NCBI GenBank assembly: GCA_013823505.1
Contig: PNMH01000001.1
Coordinates: 71,929-135,928 of the forward strand
Length of the DNA: 64,000 nucleotides
DNA from: Polaromonas sp.
GTDB taxonomy: Bacteria > Pseudomonadota > Gammaproteobacteria > Burkholderiales > Burkholderiaceae
Direction of reading: 5' to 3'
Shown here in pieces: positions 55,921 through 64,000 of this stretch. Both the position numbers and the translations under genes were made by a program. Position 1 is the stretch's first letter, and the number at the start of each line of letters is the position of its first letter. Below the pieces are notes generated by a model, which did no database searches, was not told the DNA's origin, and saw nothing but the letters and a program-made list of their open reading frames with translations.

Positions 55921-56151
55921 ATGTGGGGAAAGCGCCTGATGGGGATTGCATGGCCCGCCTTTCTGGTGGCGGCCTTGCTGGAGATGGTGGTGTTTGCGCT
56001 GGTGGACCCCAGCGACTTGCATTGGTCCGGTTCACCGCTCGCGCTCTCGCGCGAGGCTGTGTACACGCTGGCGTTTTTTGTCTTCTGGGGGCTGACGATG
56101 GCGTCGAGCGCACTCACCACGCTGCTGAGCCTGCCACCTTCCGAGCTGTGA
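55921..56151 (+). CDS. Unknown two-helix membrane protein in the cco locus
   Basis: 76 residues with two predicted membrane helices (about 9-27 and 45-66) joined by a short loop containing DPSDLHWSG. GGGAG lies 8 bases before the ATG. It is in the ccoGH direction, 28 bases after ccoH, and ends 42 bases before the convergent fnr. I recognise no family. The position suggests a role in cbb3 oxidase assembly or a product co-expressed with it. Confidence 0.65.
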   Translation: MWGKRLMGIAWPAFLVAALLEMVVFALVDPSDLHWSGSPLALSREAVYTLAFFVFWGLTMASSALTTLLSLPPSEL

Positions 56152-56193
56152 ACGCTGCGCCGCCGGGGCGTTCCACCGCGCAGCGTGAGGGCC

Positions 56194-56913
56194 TCAAATG
56201 CAGGTTTGCGGGTTGACGATCTGACGCAGCGCGTCCACGTTCTTGATCTGCACGTGGCGCTGCTTCACGTCGATGATGCCGTCCTCGGCGAACTTGGAGA
56301 ACGTGCGGCTCACCGTCTCCAGCTTCATGCCCAGGTAACTGCCGATCTCTTCACGCGTCATGCGCAGCACGAACTCGGACTGAGAGAAGCCGCGCGCGTG
56401 CAGTCGCTGCACCAGATTCAGCAGGAAAGCGGCCAGCCGCTCTTCGGCACGCATGCTCCCCAGCAGCAGCATCACCCCGTGGTCGCGCACGATCTCTCGG
56501 CTGAGGATCTTGTGCACGTGGTGCTGCAACGTCGTGAACTCGCGTGAAAGCGCTTCCACCTGGTCGAACGGCATGATGCAGACCTCGGCGTCTTCCAGCG
56601 CCACGGCGTCGCAGGAATGGTGGTCGCTGACGATGCCGTCCATGCCGATGATCTCGCCCGTCATCTGGAAGCCGGTCACCTGGTCACGGCCGTCGGCGGT
56701 GGTCACGCAGGTCTTGAAGAAGCCGGAGCGCACGGCGTAAAGAGCGGTGAATTTGTCGCCGACGTTGAACAAGGCAGCGCCGCGCTTGACGCGCTTGCGG
56801 GTGGAGATGACCCGGTCCAGCTTGCCCATTTCCTCCGCGTTCAGCCCCATGGGCAGACAGAGCTCTCGCAGGTTGCAACTGGAGCAGGCAACTTTGATGG
56901 TGTGTGCGTCCAT
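56194..56913 (-). CDS. fnr: Oxygen-sensing transcription regulator FNR
   Basis: 239 residues, Crp/Fnr superfamily. The 4Fe-4S ligands are at the E. coli FNR spacing: Cys10, Cys13 and Cys19 (CSSCNLRELC) and Cys112 (EVCIMPF). The recognition helix LGMKLETVSRTFSKF has the E--SR residues that read TTGAT. The ATG at 56913 is chosen because it places this Cys cluster at the N-terminus; the frame is open to 56970. It sits between the cco operon and hemN, whose promoters have FNR boxes. Confidence 0.96.
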   Translation of the reverse strand: MDAHTIKVACSSCNLRELCLPMGLNAEEMGKLDRVISTRKRVKRGAALFNVGDKFTALYAVRSGFFKTCVTTADGRDQVTGFQMTGEIIGMDGIVSDHHSCDAVALEDAEVCIMPFDQVEALSREFTTLQHHVHKILSREIVRDHGVMLLLGSMRAEERLAAFLLNLVQRLHARGFSQSEFVLRMTREEIGSYLGMKLETVSRTFSKFAEDGIIDVKQRHVQIKNVDALRQIVNPQTCI

Positions 56914-56996
56914 ACGGAATCCGGAAATGTGTGACAGGCCACAGCATACCCCCGTGGGGTGTCGATCCATGCTGACGCTCTGGATGCGCCGGGCTT

Positions 56997-57010
56997 TTGA
57001 TGAAGATCAA
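56997..57010 (+). promoter_or_regulatory. Perfect FNR box of hemN
   Basis: TTGATGAAGATCAA, a full match to TTGAT-N4-ATCAA. It is centred about 59.5 bases before the hemN GTG, putting a class II start point near 57045. It is also 84 bases from the divergent fnr ATG and could affect fnr. Confidence 0.9.
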
Positions 57011-57062
57011 GGCCCCCGGGCACCTCCTGCGGCACATTGGTCTTATTGATTGGGAGACTGCC

Positions 57063-58442
57063 GTGAGCCACACCATTTCCGACGACCTGCTGCGCCAGTT
57101 CGACAAGCCCGGACCGCGATACACCTCGTATCCCACCGCCGACCGTTTCGTCGAGGCTTTCACCGAGCAGGACTACATCCAGGCGCTGGATCAGCGCAAG
57201 GCTGGGTCCATGGCGCTGCCGCTTTCGCTGTACGTGCACATCCCTTTCTGCGAATCGGTCTGCTACTACTGCGCCTGCAACAAGGTGATCACCAAGCACC
57301 ACGAGCGCGCGGCCGAATACCTTCGCTACCTCACCCGCGAAGTTGAACTGCAGGTGGCGCACTTTGGTCTCGGTCACAACGTGTCGCAGCTGCACCTGGG
57401 CGGGGGCACGCCGACCTTCCTGTCGGACGCCGAGCTTGAGGATCTCATGACCATGCTGAGATCGCACTTCACGCTGGTGCCTGGCGGCGAGTACTCGGTG
57501 GAGGTGGACCCACGCACCGTGACCGAGGAGCGTCTGCGCACGCTGGCGCGCCTGGGCTTCAACCGCTTGAGCTTCGGTGTGCAGGACTTCGACCCCGCCG
57601 TGCAGAAGGCGGTGCACCGCGTGCAGCCGGCCGAGCAGGTGTTCGCGCTGGTGGACGCCGCGCGGCGCATCGGATTCGAGTCCGTCAACGTCGACCTGAT
57701 CTATGGCTTGCCGATGCAAACGCCCGAGTCGTTCGCACGCACCCTGACCCAGGTGAATGCGCTTCGCCCAGACCGCATTGCGCTCTACGCCTACGCCCAC
57801 TTGCCAGCGCGCTTCAAACCGCAGCGCCGCATCATCGCCGCCGAACTGCCCAGCGGCAGCGCCAAGCTGGCCATGCTGTCGGCTTCGTTGGACGCGTTGC
57901 AGGACGCTGGCTACGTTTACGTGGGCATGGACCACTTTGCGCTGCCGACAGACGCGCTGGCTGTGGCCAAACGCCAGGGCCGTCTGCACCGCAATTTCCA
58001 GGGCTACAGCACCCAGCCCGACTGCGATTTGATCGCGCTCGGCGTCTCGGCCATCGGCCGGATCGGCGCCACCTACAGCCAGAACGCCAAGACGCTTGAA
58101 GAGTACCGCGACATGCTTGACCAAGGCCGCCTCCCCATCGTGCGCGGACTGGCGCTCACGCGCGACGACCTGTTGCGCCGCTCCGTGATCATGTCCTTGA
58201 TGTGCCAGGGCGAACTGCAGTTCGAGTCCATCGAGCTCGGACACCTGATCGACTTCAAGTCGTACTTTGCGCGTGAGCTGGAGGCGCTTGAAGATCTGGC
58301 GGAGCATGGCCTGGTGCGTCTTGACGAGGCGGGCCTCCAGGTCACCGAGGCCGGCTGGTATCTGGTGCGCGCCATTGCCATGGTCTTCGACAAATACCTG
58401 CGGGTCGATCAGGACCGCGCGCGATTCTCCAAGCTCATCTGA
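57063..58442 (+). CDS. hemN: Oxygen-independent coproporphyrinogen III dehydrogenase HemN
   Basis: 459 residues, radical SAM enzyme that makes protoporphyrinogen IX without oxygen, needed for haem and bacteriochlorophyll in the dark or at low oxygen. The cluster motif CESVCYYCAC (Cys63, 67, 70, 72) follows YVHIPF. LGGGTPTFL and the HemN C-terminal domain are present. The GTG at 57063 after GGGAG gives MSHTISDDLLRQFDKPGPRYTSYPTAD, the family N-terminus. An upstream in-frame ATG at 56997 would start inside the FNR box. Confidence 0.95.
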   Translation: MSHTISDDLLRQFDKPGPRYTSYPTADRFVEAFTEQDYIQALDQRKAGSMALPLSLYVHIPFCESVCYYCACNKVITKHHERAAEYLRYLTREVELQVAHFGLGHNVSQLHLGGGTPTFLSDAELEDLMTMLRSHFTLVPGGEYSVEVDPRTVTEERLRTLARLGFNRLSFGVQDFDPAVQKAVHRVQPAEQVFALVDAARRIGFESVNVDLIYGLPMQTPESFARTLTQVNALRPDRIALYAYAHLPARFKPQRRIIAAELPSGSAKLAMLSASLDALQDAGYVYVGMDHFALPTDALAVAKRQGRLHRNFQGYSTQPDCDLIALGVSAIGRIGATYSQNAKTLEEYRDMLDQGRLPIVRGLALTRDDLLRRSVIMSLMCQGELQFESIELGHLIDFKSYFARELEALEDLAEHGLVRLDEAGLQVTEAGWYLVRAIAMVFDKYLRVDQDRARFSKLI

Positions 58443-58461
58443 GCTGCACTACATTGGATGC

Positions 58462-59133
58462 ATGCAAACCTCGATGGCGATCACGGCCCTGTTCATGGGC
58501 GTGGTGGGCGGACCCCACTGCGTAGCCATGTGCGGCGCCGCCTGTGCGGGCATCAGCCGCGCCGCGGGTGCGCGCAGCACACAGGCCTTGTGGACCTTCC
58601 AGCTCAGCCGCATGGTCGGCTACGCGCTGTTCGGTGCGTTCGCGGCGGGCTCGGTGCAAGGGTTGGCTTGGCTGGGCACCAACACCGCAGTGATCCGCCC
58701 CGTGTGGACCTCGTTCCACGTGGCCGCGCTGCTGCTGGGTGTGGTGCTGATCTGGCGGGCGCGCCAGCCGGCCTGGATCGAGACCATGGGCCAGAACATC
58801 TGGCGCAAGGCGCGCCCCGTGCTGACCTCCATGGGGCAGCGCGCGCCGGTGGTGCTGGGCGTGGCCTGGGCCCTCATGCCCTGTGGTTTGCTGTATTCGG
58901 CGTTATTGGTGGCGTCGCTCTCGGCCAACGCACTGGAGGGTGCCACGATCATGGCGCTGTTCTCCATCGGTACGTCCATCTCGTTGACCGCCGCGCCGTG
59001 GCTGCTGCTGCGCCTGAACGGCGCTCGGTCGGGTGCGTGGGGCATTCGCCTGGCCGGCCTGGCGCTGGCCGTGACTTCCGGCTGGGCGCTGTGGATGGGC
59101 ATCACCCAGCCCACGGGGCTCTGGTGTCTGTAG
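58462..59133 (+). CDS. DsbD_2/TauE-like membrane protein next to hemN
   Basis: 223 residues, about six membrane helices. The N-terminal GVVGGPHCVAMCGAACAGISRA has the HCxxMCG pattern seen in membrane proteins of the DsbD_2 (PF13386) group, often annotated as sulfite exporter TauE/SafE-like. A second motif, WALMPCGLLYSALLVASL, gives another Cys within a helix. Some relatives near cbb3 loci have been linked to copper handling; that role is inferred here from the Cys/His motifs and the location after hemN (19 bases). Confidence 0.72.
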   Translation: MQTSMAITALFMGVVGGPHCVAMCGAACAGISRAAGARSTQALWTFQLSRMVGYALFGAFAAGSVQGLAWLGTNTAVIRPVWTSFHVAALLLGVVLIWRARQPAWIETMGQNIWRKARPVLTSMGQRAPVVLGVAWALMPCGLLYSALLVASLSANALEGATIMALFSIGTSISLTAAPWLLLRLNGARSGAWGIRLAGLALAVTSGWALWMGITQPTGLWCL

Positions 59134-59134
59134 A

Positions 59135-60106
59135 TCAGGTCTGATTCGGTCGTCTTGAGGGCAGGGTGGCCAACACCAGCCCGAGCAGCGCGATGCCGAA
59201 AGCCACCACCTGCATGGTGGTGAGTCGTTCACCCATGAACAACACACCAATGGCCGCCGCGCTCACCGGCAGCATCACCGTGAACACCCCGGCCTGCGAG
59301 GCCGGTACCGTTTTCAGACCGGTCATCCAGAGCCACACCGTCCACACACTGGCCGCCAGCGCATAAAACACCAGCAGCGTCCAGATCGGCAGGCTCACCG
59401 TGCCGAAGTCGAAGGACCACGCGGCCCACAGCCCGAACGGCGTGACCAGCGCAAAGCCCCAGAGGTTGATGATGGCCGAGATCCGCTTGGGCCCCAGGCC
59501 TTCCGTGAGGCGCTTGCCGATCACCACATAAGAGGCCTCGCACACCACCGCTGCGAACACGAGCAGGTTGCCCAAGAGTGCCCGGCTGATGCCGAACGGT
59601 CCGCTGCTGTCCACTGCCACGCCGGTGTCCACCTTCTGCAGCGAAAACAGCCCGATGCCCAGCGCAGCGCACGCGATGCCCGCCGCGCTGCGCCAGCCGA
59701 TGCGCTCGCGCAAAAAGATCCAGCTCAGCACGGCCACCACCGCCGGAATGGACGACATCACCACACCGGCCGCCACGGCCGTGGTCATGCTCACGCCGAA
59801 CAACATGCAGATGGAAAACATGAAGTTGCCCAGGAAAGATTCCAGGAACAACAGCCGGCGCGTGTGCGGCGAGATCGGCGCCTCGCCCGGCGGCTTCTTC
59901 AGCCAGCGCAGCATGGTCAGCCCGCCGATGCCGAAACGCAGCCAGGCCAGCAGGAAGATGGGAAACACCAACACCAGCGGCTTGGACAAGGCCACATAAC
60001 TGCCCACGAGCGACATGCTCAGGGCAAGGCTGCCATAGGCCCACCAGCGGTTCAAGGGAAGCATGGGGTTCACGGGATCGGTCGAGTCAAAAGTGGGCTG
60101 GATCAT
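59135..60106 (-). CDS. EamA-family (DMT superfamily) transporter
   Basis: 323 residues, ten predicted membrane helices in two EamA repeats (about 20-150 and 175-310). FGVSMTTAVAAGVVMSSIPAVVAVLSWIFLRERIGW is the end of the first repeat, and the second ends with MLPVSAAAIGVLFMGERLTTMQVVAFGIALLG. It is a probable metabolite exporter of unknown substrate. It converges on the preceding gene with a one-base gap and diverges from aceA. Confidence 0.85.
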   Translation of the reverse strand: MIQPTFDSTDPVNPMLPLNRWWAYGSLALSMSLVGSYVALSKPLVLVFPIFLLAWLRFGIGGLTMLRWLKKPPGEAPISPHTRRLLFLESFLGNFMFSICMLFGVSMTTAVAAGVVMSSIPAVVAVLSWIFLRERIGWRSAAGIACAALGIGLFSLQKVDTGVAVDSSGPFGISRALLGNLLVFAAVVCEASYVVIGKRLTEGLGPKRISAIINLWGFALVTPFGLWAAWSFDFGTVSLPIWTLLVFYALAASVWTVWLWMTGLKTVPASQAGVFTVMLPVSAAAIGVLFMGERLTTMQVVAFGIALLGLVLATLPSRRPNQT

Positions 60107-60151
60107 GCCCGAAGCTTCAGCAGTTGCATTTTTCGGGATGAGGCAAGACGA

Positions 60152-60229
60152 TTTCTCAATGTGAAAAGCAGCAATGCTGCGGTGCGGAAAAATTTCTCAA
60201 TACAAGAAAGATGCTTTCACATTGAGAAA
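60152..60229 (+). promoter_or_regulatory. Repeated operator motifs upstream of aceA
   Basis: TTTCTCAATGTGAAA occurs at 60152-60166 and, exactly reverse-complemented, at 60215-60229. A third partial copy, TTTCTCAATACAAGAAA, lies at 60193-60209. They sit in the AT-rich gap between the divergent EamA gene and aceA. The symmetry suggests cooperative binding of one regulator, plausibly controlling isocitrate lyase; the protein is not identifiable from the window. Confidence 0.6.
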
Positions 60230-60270
60230 ACGAATAGATACATCGTTGATAAACAATGAAAAAGTTTTTC

Positions 60271-60315
60271 TCTTATATAAGACATAAGAGCTTTGAAAAG
60301 TCTTCTATAAGACTT
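60271..60315 (+). other. AT-rich palindromic stretch in the aceA leader region
   Basis: TCTTATATAAGA (60271-60282) is a perfect 12-base palindrome. AAGTCTT-CTAT-AAGACTT (60298-60315) is a 7-bp inverted repeat. The low GC content contrasts with the rest of the window. They lie between the repeated operator motifs and the aceA start and could contribute to promoter melting, regulator binding or RNA structure. Seen directly; role unknown. Confidence 0.5.
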
Positions 60316-60402
60316 AAAGTCAAGGCACTGGCTGCGGCCCTGCAAGTGGACTTGCACCACCCCGAAGCCGACCCTGTTCCATCAACCTTACGGAGTATTC
60401 AC

Positions 60403-61734
60403 ATGCCTCAATCCCTGACCGAGCAACTGAGCCGCCAGCAGCAAATCGAAGCCCTGGAAAAAGACTGGGCCAACAACCCCCGCTGGAAGGGTGTGAAGCG
60501 CGGCTACTCTGCAGCCGATGTCGTGCGCCTGCGTGGCAGCATGAACATCGAGCACACGCTGGCCAAGCGCGGCGCCGAAAAGCTGTGGGACAAGGTCAAC
60601 GGCGGCTCCAAAAAGGGCTACGTGAACGCGTTCGGTGCCATCTCCGCCGGCCAGGCCATGCAGCAGGCCAAAGCCGGTCTGGAGGCCGTGTACCTGTCGG
60701 GCTGGCAAGTCGCCGCCGACGGCAACACGTCTGAGACCATGTACCCCGACCAGTCGCTCTACGCCTACGACTCGGTGCCCACCATGGTCCGCCGCATCAA
60801 CAACACGTTCAAGCGCGCTGATGAAATCCAGTGGGGCCGCGGCATCGAGCCGGGGAGCCCGGAGTTCATCGACTACTTCCTGCCCATCGTGGCCGATGCT
60901 GAAGCTGGTTTTGGTGGTGTGCTCAACGCCTTCGAGCTGATGAAGAACATGATCGCGGCCGGCGCCGCCGGCGTGCACTTCGAAGACCAGCTGGCCGCCG
61001 TGAAGAAATGCGGTCACATGGGTGGCAAGGTGCTGGTGCCGACACAAGAAGCTTGCGAGAAGCTGATCGCTGCGCGCTTCGCCGCCGACGTCATGGGTGT
61101 CTCCACCATCGTGCTGGCTCGCACCGACGCCGAAGCTGCGAACCTGATCACCAGCGACCACGACGCCAACGACAAGCCTTTCCTGACCGGCGAGCGCACG
61201 CAGGAAGGTTTCTACCGCGTCAAGAACGGCCTGGAGCAGGCCATCAGCCGCGGTATCGCCTACGCCCCCTACGCCGACTTGGTGTGGTGCGAAACCGGCG
61301 TGCCCGACATCGGTTTTGCCCGCGAATTCGCACAAGCTGTGCAGGCTGCCTGCCCGGGCAAGCTGCTGTCGTACAACTGCTCGCCCTCGTTCAACTGGAA
61401 GAAAAATCTCAACGACAAGCAGATCGCGTCGTTCCAGGAAGACCTGGCCGCGCTCGGCTACAAGTACCAGTTCATCACGCTGGCCGGCATCCACATCAAC
61501 TGGTTCAACACCTTCCAGTTCGCCCACGCCTACGCCCGCGGCGAAGGCATGAAGCACTACGTGAACATGGTGCAGGAACCCGAGTTCGCCGCACGCGACA
61601 AGGGCTACACCTTCGTGTCGCACCAGCAGGAAGTCGGCGCTGGTTACTTCGACGACGTGACCACCGTTATCCAGGGCGGCTCCTCCAGCGTGAAGGCCCT
61701 GACCGGCTCGACCGAAGAAGAGCAGTTCCACTGA
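60403..61734 (+). CDS. aceA: Isocitrate lyase AceA
   Basis: 443 residues. It splits isocitrate to glyoxylate and succinate in the glyoxylate shunt for growth on acetate. The catalytic signature is [13 protein letters not shown] (about 203-215). [39 protein letters not shown] and [13 protein letters not shown] are also conserved. The ATG at 60403 follows CGGAG and gives [22 protein letters not shown]. An in-frame ATG at 60256 would add 49 residues encoded by AT-rich control DNA and is rejected. It complements acs elsewhere in the window. Confidence 0.96.
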   Translation: MPQSLTEQLSRQQQIEALEKDWANNPRWKGVKRGYSAADVVRLRGSMNIEHTLAKRGAEKLWDKVNGGSKKGYVNAFGAISAGQAMQQAKAGLEAVYLSGWQVAADGNTSETMYPDQSLYAYDSVPTMVRRINNTFKRADEIQWGRGIEPGSPEFIDYFLPIVADAEAGFGGVLNAFELMKNMIAAGAAGVHFEDQLAAVKKCGHMGGKVLVPTQEACEKLIAARFAADVMGVSTIVLARTDAEAANLITSDHDANDKPFLTGERTQEGFYRVKNGLEQAISRGIAYAPYADLVWCETGVPDIGFAREFAQAVQAACPGKLLSYNCSPSFNWKKNLNDKQIASFQEDLAALGYKYQFITLAGIHINWFNTFQFAHAYARGEGMKHYVNMVQEPEFAARDKGYTFVSHQQEVGAGYFDDVTTVIQGGSSSVKALTGSTEEEQFH

Positions 61735-61774
61735 AATCCCCGAGTCCGCCCCAGAGCGGTTGGAGGAGACAAGG

Positions 61775-61801
61775 AGCCCGGGCCAGCCCCGGGCTTTTTT
61801 G
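61775..61801 (+). terminator. Terminator after aceA
   Basis: AGCCCGGG-CCAGC-CCCGGGCT, an 8-bp stem with a 5-base loop, followed by seven T. It lies 41 bases after the aceA stop and separates aceA from the thrS leader. Confidence 0.92.
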
Positions 61802-61854
61802 TGGGAAAATTGAGTTCTCTTATGAACAGCAAGAGCGAGAAAGGCAATCTGGTT

Positions 61855-61896
61855 ATGACACCGCGAACTCAGGAGATCACCCTCCCGGCCTTCTAA
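61855..61896 (+). CDS. Candidate thrS leader peptide
   Basis: 13-codon reading frame [13 protein letters not shown] with three Thr in nine residues, in the leader between the aceA terminator and thrS. AAAGG lies 10 bases before the ATG. An in-frame ATG at 61822 would extend it to 24 residues, but a possible promoter (TTGTGG-N16-TATGAA, 61799-61826) would start transcription after that codon. One of the Thr codons is inside an 8-bp stem (61862-61869 with 61904-61911). Suggestive of a sensor for charged tRNA-Thr; expression is not shown. Confidence 0.45.
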   Translation: MTPRTQEITLPAF

Positions 61897-61964
61897 GGCC
61901 TGCAGTTCGCGCCTGCCCGATTCCCTTTCGACCCACACCAGCGCGGCCCCTGCCGCGCTTTTTT
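61862..61964 (+). promoter_or_regulatory. Candidate thrS attenuator (stem plus terminator)
   Basis: CGCGAACT (61862-61869) can pair with AGTTCGCG (61904-61911), overlapping the leader peptide codons. Downstream, GCGCGGC-CCCT-GCCGCGC (61941-61958) plus six T forms a terminator 18 bases before the thrS ATG. CGCGC at 61908-61912 can alternatively pair with GCGCG of the terminator arm (61941-61945). Such mutually exclusive stems fit attenuation of thrS. The hairpins are seen; the switching is inferred. Confidence 0.55.
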
Positions 61965-61981
61965 GTTTTCTGGACCACCCC

Positions 61982-63889
61982 ATGTTGCACATCACGCTCC
62001 CCGACGGTTCCCAACGCGAATTTCCCGGTCCAGTCACCGTGGCCGAGGTGGCCGCCTCCATCGGCAGCGGTCTGGCCAAGGCCGCACTGGCCGGCAAGAT
62101 CGACGGCAAGGTGGTAGACACCAGTTTCCTTATCACCCAGGACAGCCCGCTGTCCATCGTCACGGCCAAAGACGCCGACGGCCTGGAAGTCATCCGCCAC
62201 TCCACCGCCCACTTGTTGGCCTATGCGGTCAAAGAGCTGTTCCCGGATGCGCAGGTGACCATCGGCCCAGTGATCGAGCACGGCTTCTTCTACGACTTCT
62301 CGTACAAGCGCCCCTTCACGCCTGACGACTTGGTCGCGATTGAAAAGCGCATGACGGAACTGGCCAACAAGGACGAGCCGGTGATGCGCCGCGTGCTGCC
62401 GCGCGATGAGGCTGTGGCGTATTTCAAGGGCATGGGCGAGCACTACAAGGCCGAGATCATCGCCAGCATTCCCAGCAACGAAGACGTGTCGCTCTACCGC
62501 GAAGGGGCGTTTGAAGACCTGTGCCGCGGCCCGCACGTGCCCAGCACCGGCAAGCTCAAGCACTTCAAGCTCATGAAGGTCGCTGGCGCCTACTGGCGCG
62601 GGGACCACCGCAACGAGATGCTGCAACGCATCTACGGCACGGCCTGGGCTACGAAGGACGAGCTGCAGCAGCACTTGACCATGATCGAGGAGGCGGAGAA
62701 GCGCGACCACCGCAAGCTCGGCCGCGAACTCGACCTGTTCCACATCGACGAGCACGCGCCGGGCCTGGTGTTCTGGCACCCCAAGGGCTGGACGCTGTGG
62801 CAAGAGGTGGAGCAGTACATGCGCCGCGTCTACCGCGACAACGGTTATCAAGAGGTCAAGGGGCCTCAGATCATCGACAAGTCGCTGTGGGAGAAAACCG
62901 GTCACTGGGACAAATACCGCGACAACATGTTCACCACCGAGAGTGAAAAGCGCGACTACGCCTTGAAGCCCATGAATTGCCCGGGCCACATCCTGATCTA
63001 CAAGCAGGGCATCAAAAGCTACCGCGACCTGCCGCTGCGCTACGGCGAGTTCGGCCAGTGCCACCGCAACGAGCCCAGTGGTGGCTTGCACGGCATCATG
63101 CGCGTGCGCGGCTTTACTCAGGACGATGGCCACATCTTCTGCACCGAAGAGCAGATCCTGCCCGAGTGCCTGGCCTACACCGCGCTGCTGCAAAAGGTCT
63201 ATGCGGACTTCGGCTTCAAGAACATCATCTACAAGGTCGCCACGCGGCCTGATGCACGCATCGGCTCTGACGAGGTCTGGGACAAGGCCGAACACGCGCT
63301 GATGGAAAGCCTGCGTGCCTCAGGCTGCGAATTCGAGATTTCGCCCGGTGACGGCGCGTTCTATGGCCCGAAGATCGAATACACACTGAAGGACGCCATC
63401 GGCCGCCAGTGGCAGTGCGGCACCATGCAGGTCGACTTCTCCATGCCCGAGCGCCTGGACGCCGAATACGTGGGTGAAGATGGCGCTCGCCATCGCCCTG
63501 TGATGCTGCACCGCGCCATCGTTGGCAGCCTGGAGCGCTTCATCGGCATCCTGATCGAAGAACACGCTGGCGCACTGCCCACGTGGCTCTCGCCAGTGCA
63601 GGTGGCGGTGCTCAACATCACCGACGCGCAGGCCGATTACTGTCGGGAAATCGCGAAATCATTGCAAAATCAAGGGCTTAGGGTCATAACCGACCTGCGC
63701 AACGAGAAAATAACGTATAAAATACGAGAGCACGCGTTGCAAAAGCTGCCTTTCATCGTTGTCGTGGGCGACAAGGAGAGAGAAGCTGGTGCCGTGGCTG
63801 TGCGGGCGCGAGGTAACAAAGACCTCGGTGTCATGTCGCTGGAAGCCTTTTCCAAACTCATTGCGGCAGACGTTTCATCCAAGGTTTGA
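61982..63889 (+). CDS. thrS: Threonyl-tRNA synthetase
   Basis: 635 residues, class II synthetase. The N-terminal TGS domain begins [27 protein letters not shown], followed by the editing/SAD domain with [11 protein letters not shown] (HxxxH) and a later YRCGPHVP-like CRGPHVP. The catalytic core has motif 2 near [34 protein letters not shown], motif 3 near [13 protein letters not shown], and the C-terminal anticodon-binding domain (about 535-635). It is normally followed by infC, and the window ends where that gene should start. Confidence 0.97.
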   Translation: MLHITLPDGSQREFPGPVTVAEVAASIGSGLAKAALAGKIDGKVVDTSFLITQDSPLSIVTAKDADGLEVIRHSTAHLLAYAVKELFPDAQVTIGPVIEHGFFYDFSYKRPFTPDDLVAIEKRMTELANKDEPVMRRVLPRDEAVAYFKGMGEHYKAEIIASIPSNEDVSLYREGAFEDLCRGPHVPSTGKLKHFKLMKVAGAYWRGDHRNEMLQRIYGTAWATKDELQQHLTMIEEAEKRDHRKLGRELDLFHIDEHAPGLVFWHPKGWTLWQEVEQYMRRVYRDNGYQEVKGPQIIDKSLWEKTGHWDKYRDNMFTTESEKRDYALKPMNCPGHILIYKQGIKSYRDLPLRYGEFGQCHRNEPSGGLHGIMRVRGFTQDDGHIFCTEEQILPECLAYTALLQKVYADFGFKNIIYKVATRPDARIGSDEVWDKAEHALMESLRASGCEFEISPGDGAFYGPKIEYTLKDAIGRQWQCGTMQVDFSMPERLDAEYVGEDGARHRPVMLHRAIVGSLERFIGILIEEHAGALPTWLSPVQVAVLNITDAQADYCREIAKSLQNQGLRVITDLRNEKITYKIREHALQKLPFIVVVGDKEREAGAVAVRARGNKDLGVMSLEAFSKLIAADVSSKV

Positions 63890-63943
63890 TTTCAAACATC
63901 CAGGTTGATGCCCCCGCTGCTGTGGCGCACCTCATGTGCATGT

Positions 63944-63963
63944 GGGCGGCCGAGGGGCCGCCC
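63944..63963 (+). other. Hairpin in the thrS-infC gap
   Basis: GGGCGGCC-GAGG-GGCCGCCC, a perfect 8-bp stem with a 4-base loop and no T run after it, so it does not look like a terminator. It lies between the thrS stop and an AAGGA ribosome-binding site at 63986-63990. It could structure the leader of the next gene. Confidence 0.5.
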
Positions 63964-63997
63964 TGTCGCCTGAACAGCCCACATCAAGGAAACCACC

Positions 63998-64000
63998 ATA
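63998..64000 (+). CDS. Possible infC start (ATA) at the window edge
   Basis: AAGGA (63986-63990) is followed after seven bases by ATA as the last three bases of the window. infC normally follows thrS and is known for non-AUG starts (AUU in E. coli). Only the start codon would be visible, so this rests on synteny and spacing alone. Confidence 0.3.

Noticed and set aside
60256..60402. 49-residue N-terminal extension of isocitrate lyase from an in-frame ATG
   Set aside because: It is encoded by the AT-rich, palindrome-filled control region; the ATG at 60403 has a ribosome-binding site and matches family length.

Overview
The window is chromosomal DNA of a GC-rich, purple, bacteriochlorophyll-synthesising member of the Betaproteobacteria, most likely Burkholderiales, Comamonadaceae-like. 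The basis is gene-content recognition: spheroidene-type carotenoid and bacteriochlorophyll a genes, a Bug-type tricarboxylate receptor, a small Trp-rich protein typical of this order, and a cbb3 oxidase locus with its own FNR. No database search was run.

Region 1 (1-15.5 kb) is one flank of a photosynthesis gene cluster. bchX (cut by the window edge), bchC, crtF and crtE run leftward. The bchC and crtE promoters each carry two TGT-N12-ACA (PpsR/CrtJ) palindromes exactly 8 bp apart. A complete cytochrome c maturation operon, ccmABCDEFGHI, runs rightward with a further single PpsR palindrome in front of it. After it, bchI-bchD-bchO (Mg-chelatase and accessory protein) run leftward, with an hpnC-type squalene-pathway gene upstream of them. 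The bchI start codon sits in a perfect 11-bp inverted repeat.

Region 2 (15.5-29.5 kb) is housekeeping. It holds an RND efflux adaptor and pump behind a TetR-like palindrome, an Asp/Glu-racemase-fold protein, tRNA-Leu, the tig-clpP-clpX-lon protein quality-control block, three more tRNAs (Gly, Cys, Leu), a conserved acidic unknown protein and an MFS transporter. Region 3 (29.5-40.6 kb) holds murI, a class I fumarase diverging from a class II fumarase (fumC), a YqhA-like membrane protein, acs, a small cytochrome c, a Trp-rich membrane protein, ilvD, a LysR regulator and lgt.

Region 4 (40.6-46.0 kb) is a malonate-use cluster: a GntR regulator with a perfect operator-like palindrome, malonyl-CoA decarboxylase, a Tat-exported Bug receptor, an atypical crotonase and malonyl-CoA synthetase. 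Between it and a convergent MATE pump lie two large palindromic elements. They share a conserved core in opposite orientation but have unrelated, perfectly self-complementary outer arms. This is the most unusual structure in the window.

Region 5 (47.7-59.1 kb) is a micro-oxic respiration module: a universal stress protein, ccoI, ccoS, ccoNOQP, ccoG, a short ccoH, a 76-aa unknown membrane protein, fnr, hemN and a DsbD_2-like membrane protein. FNR boxes lie in front of the usp/ccoI divergence, ccoN and hemN, so the regulator and its apparent targets are neighbours. Together with the ccm operon this supplies the haem, haem-attachment and copper-handling steps for the c-type cytochromes of photosynthesis and of the cbb3 oxidase.

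Region 6 (59.1-64 kb) holds an EamA transporter, isocitrate lyase (aceA) behind an AT-rich control region with repeated TTTCTCAAT motifs, and thrS. thrS has a short Thr-rich leader peptide and a terminator-like hairpin in front of it, suggesting attenuation. The window ends at a possible non-AUG start of infC.
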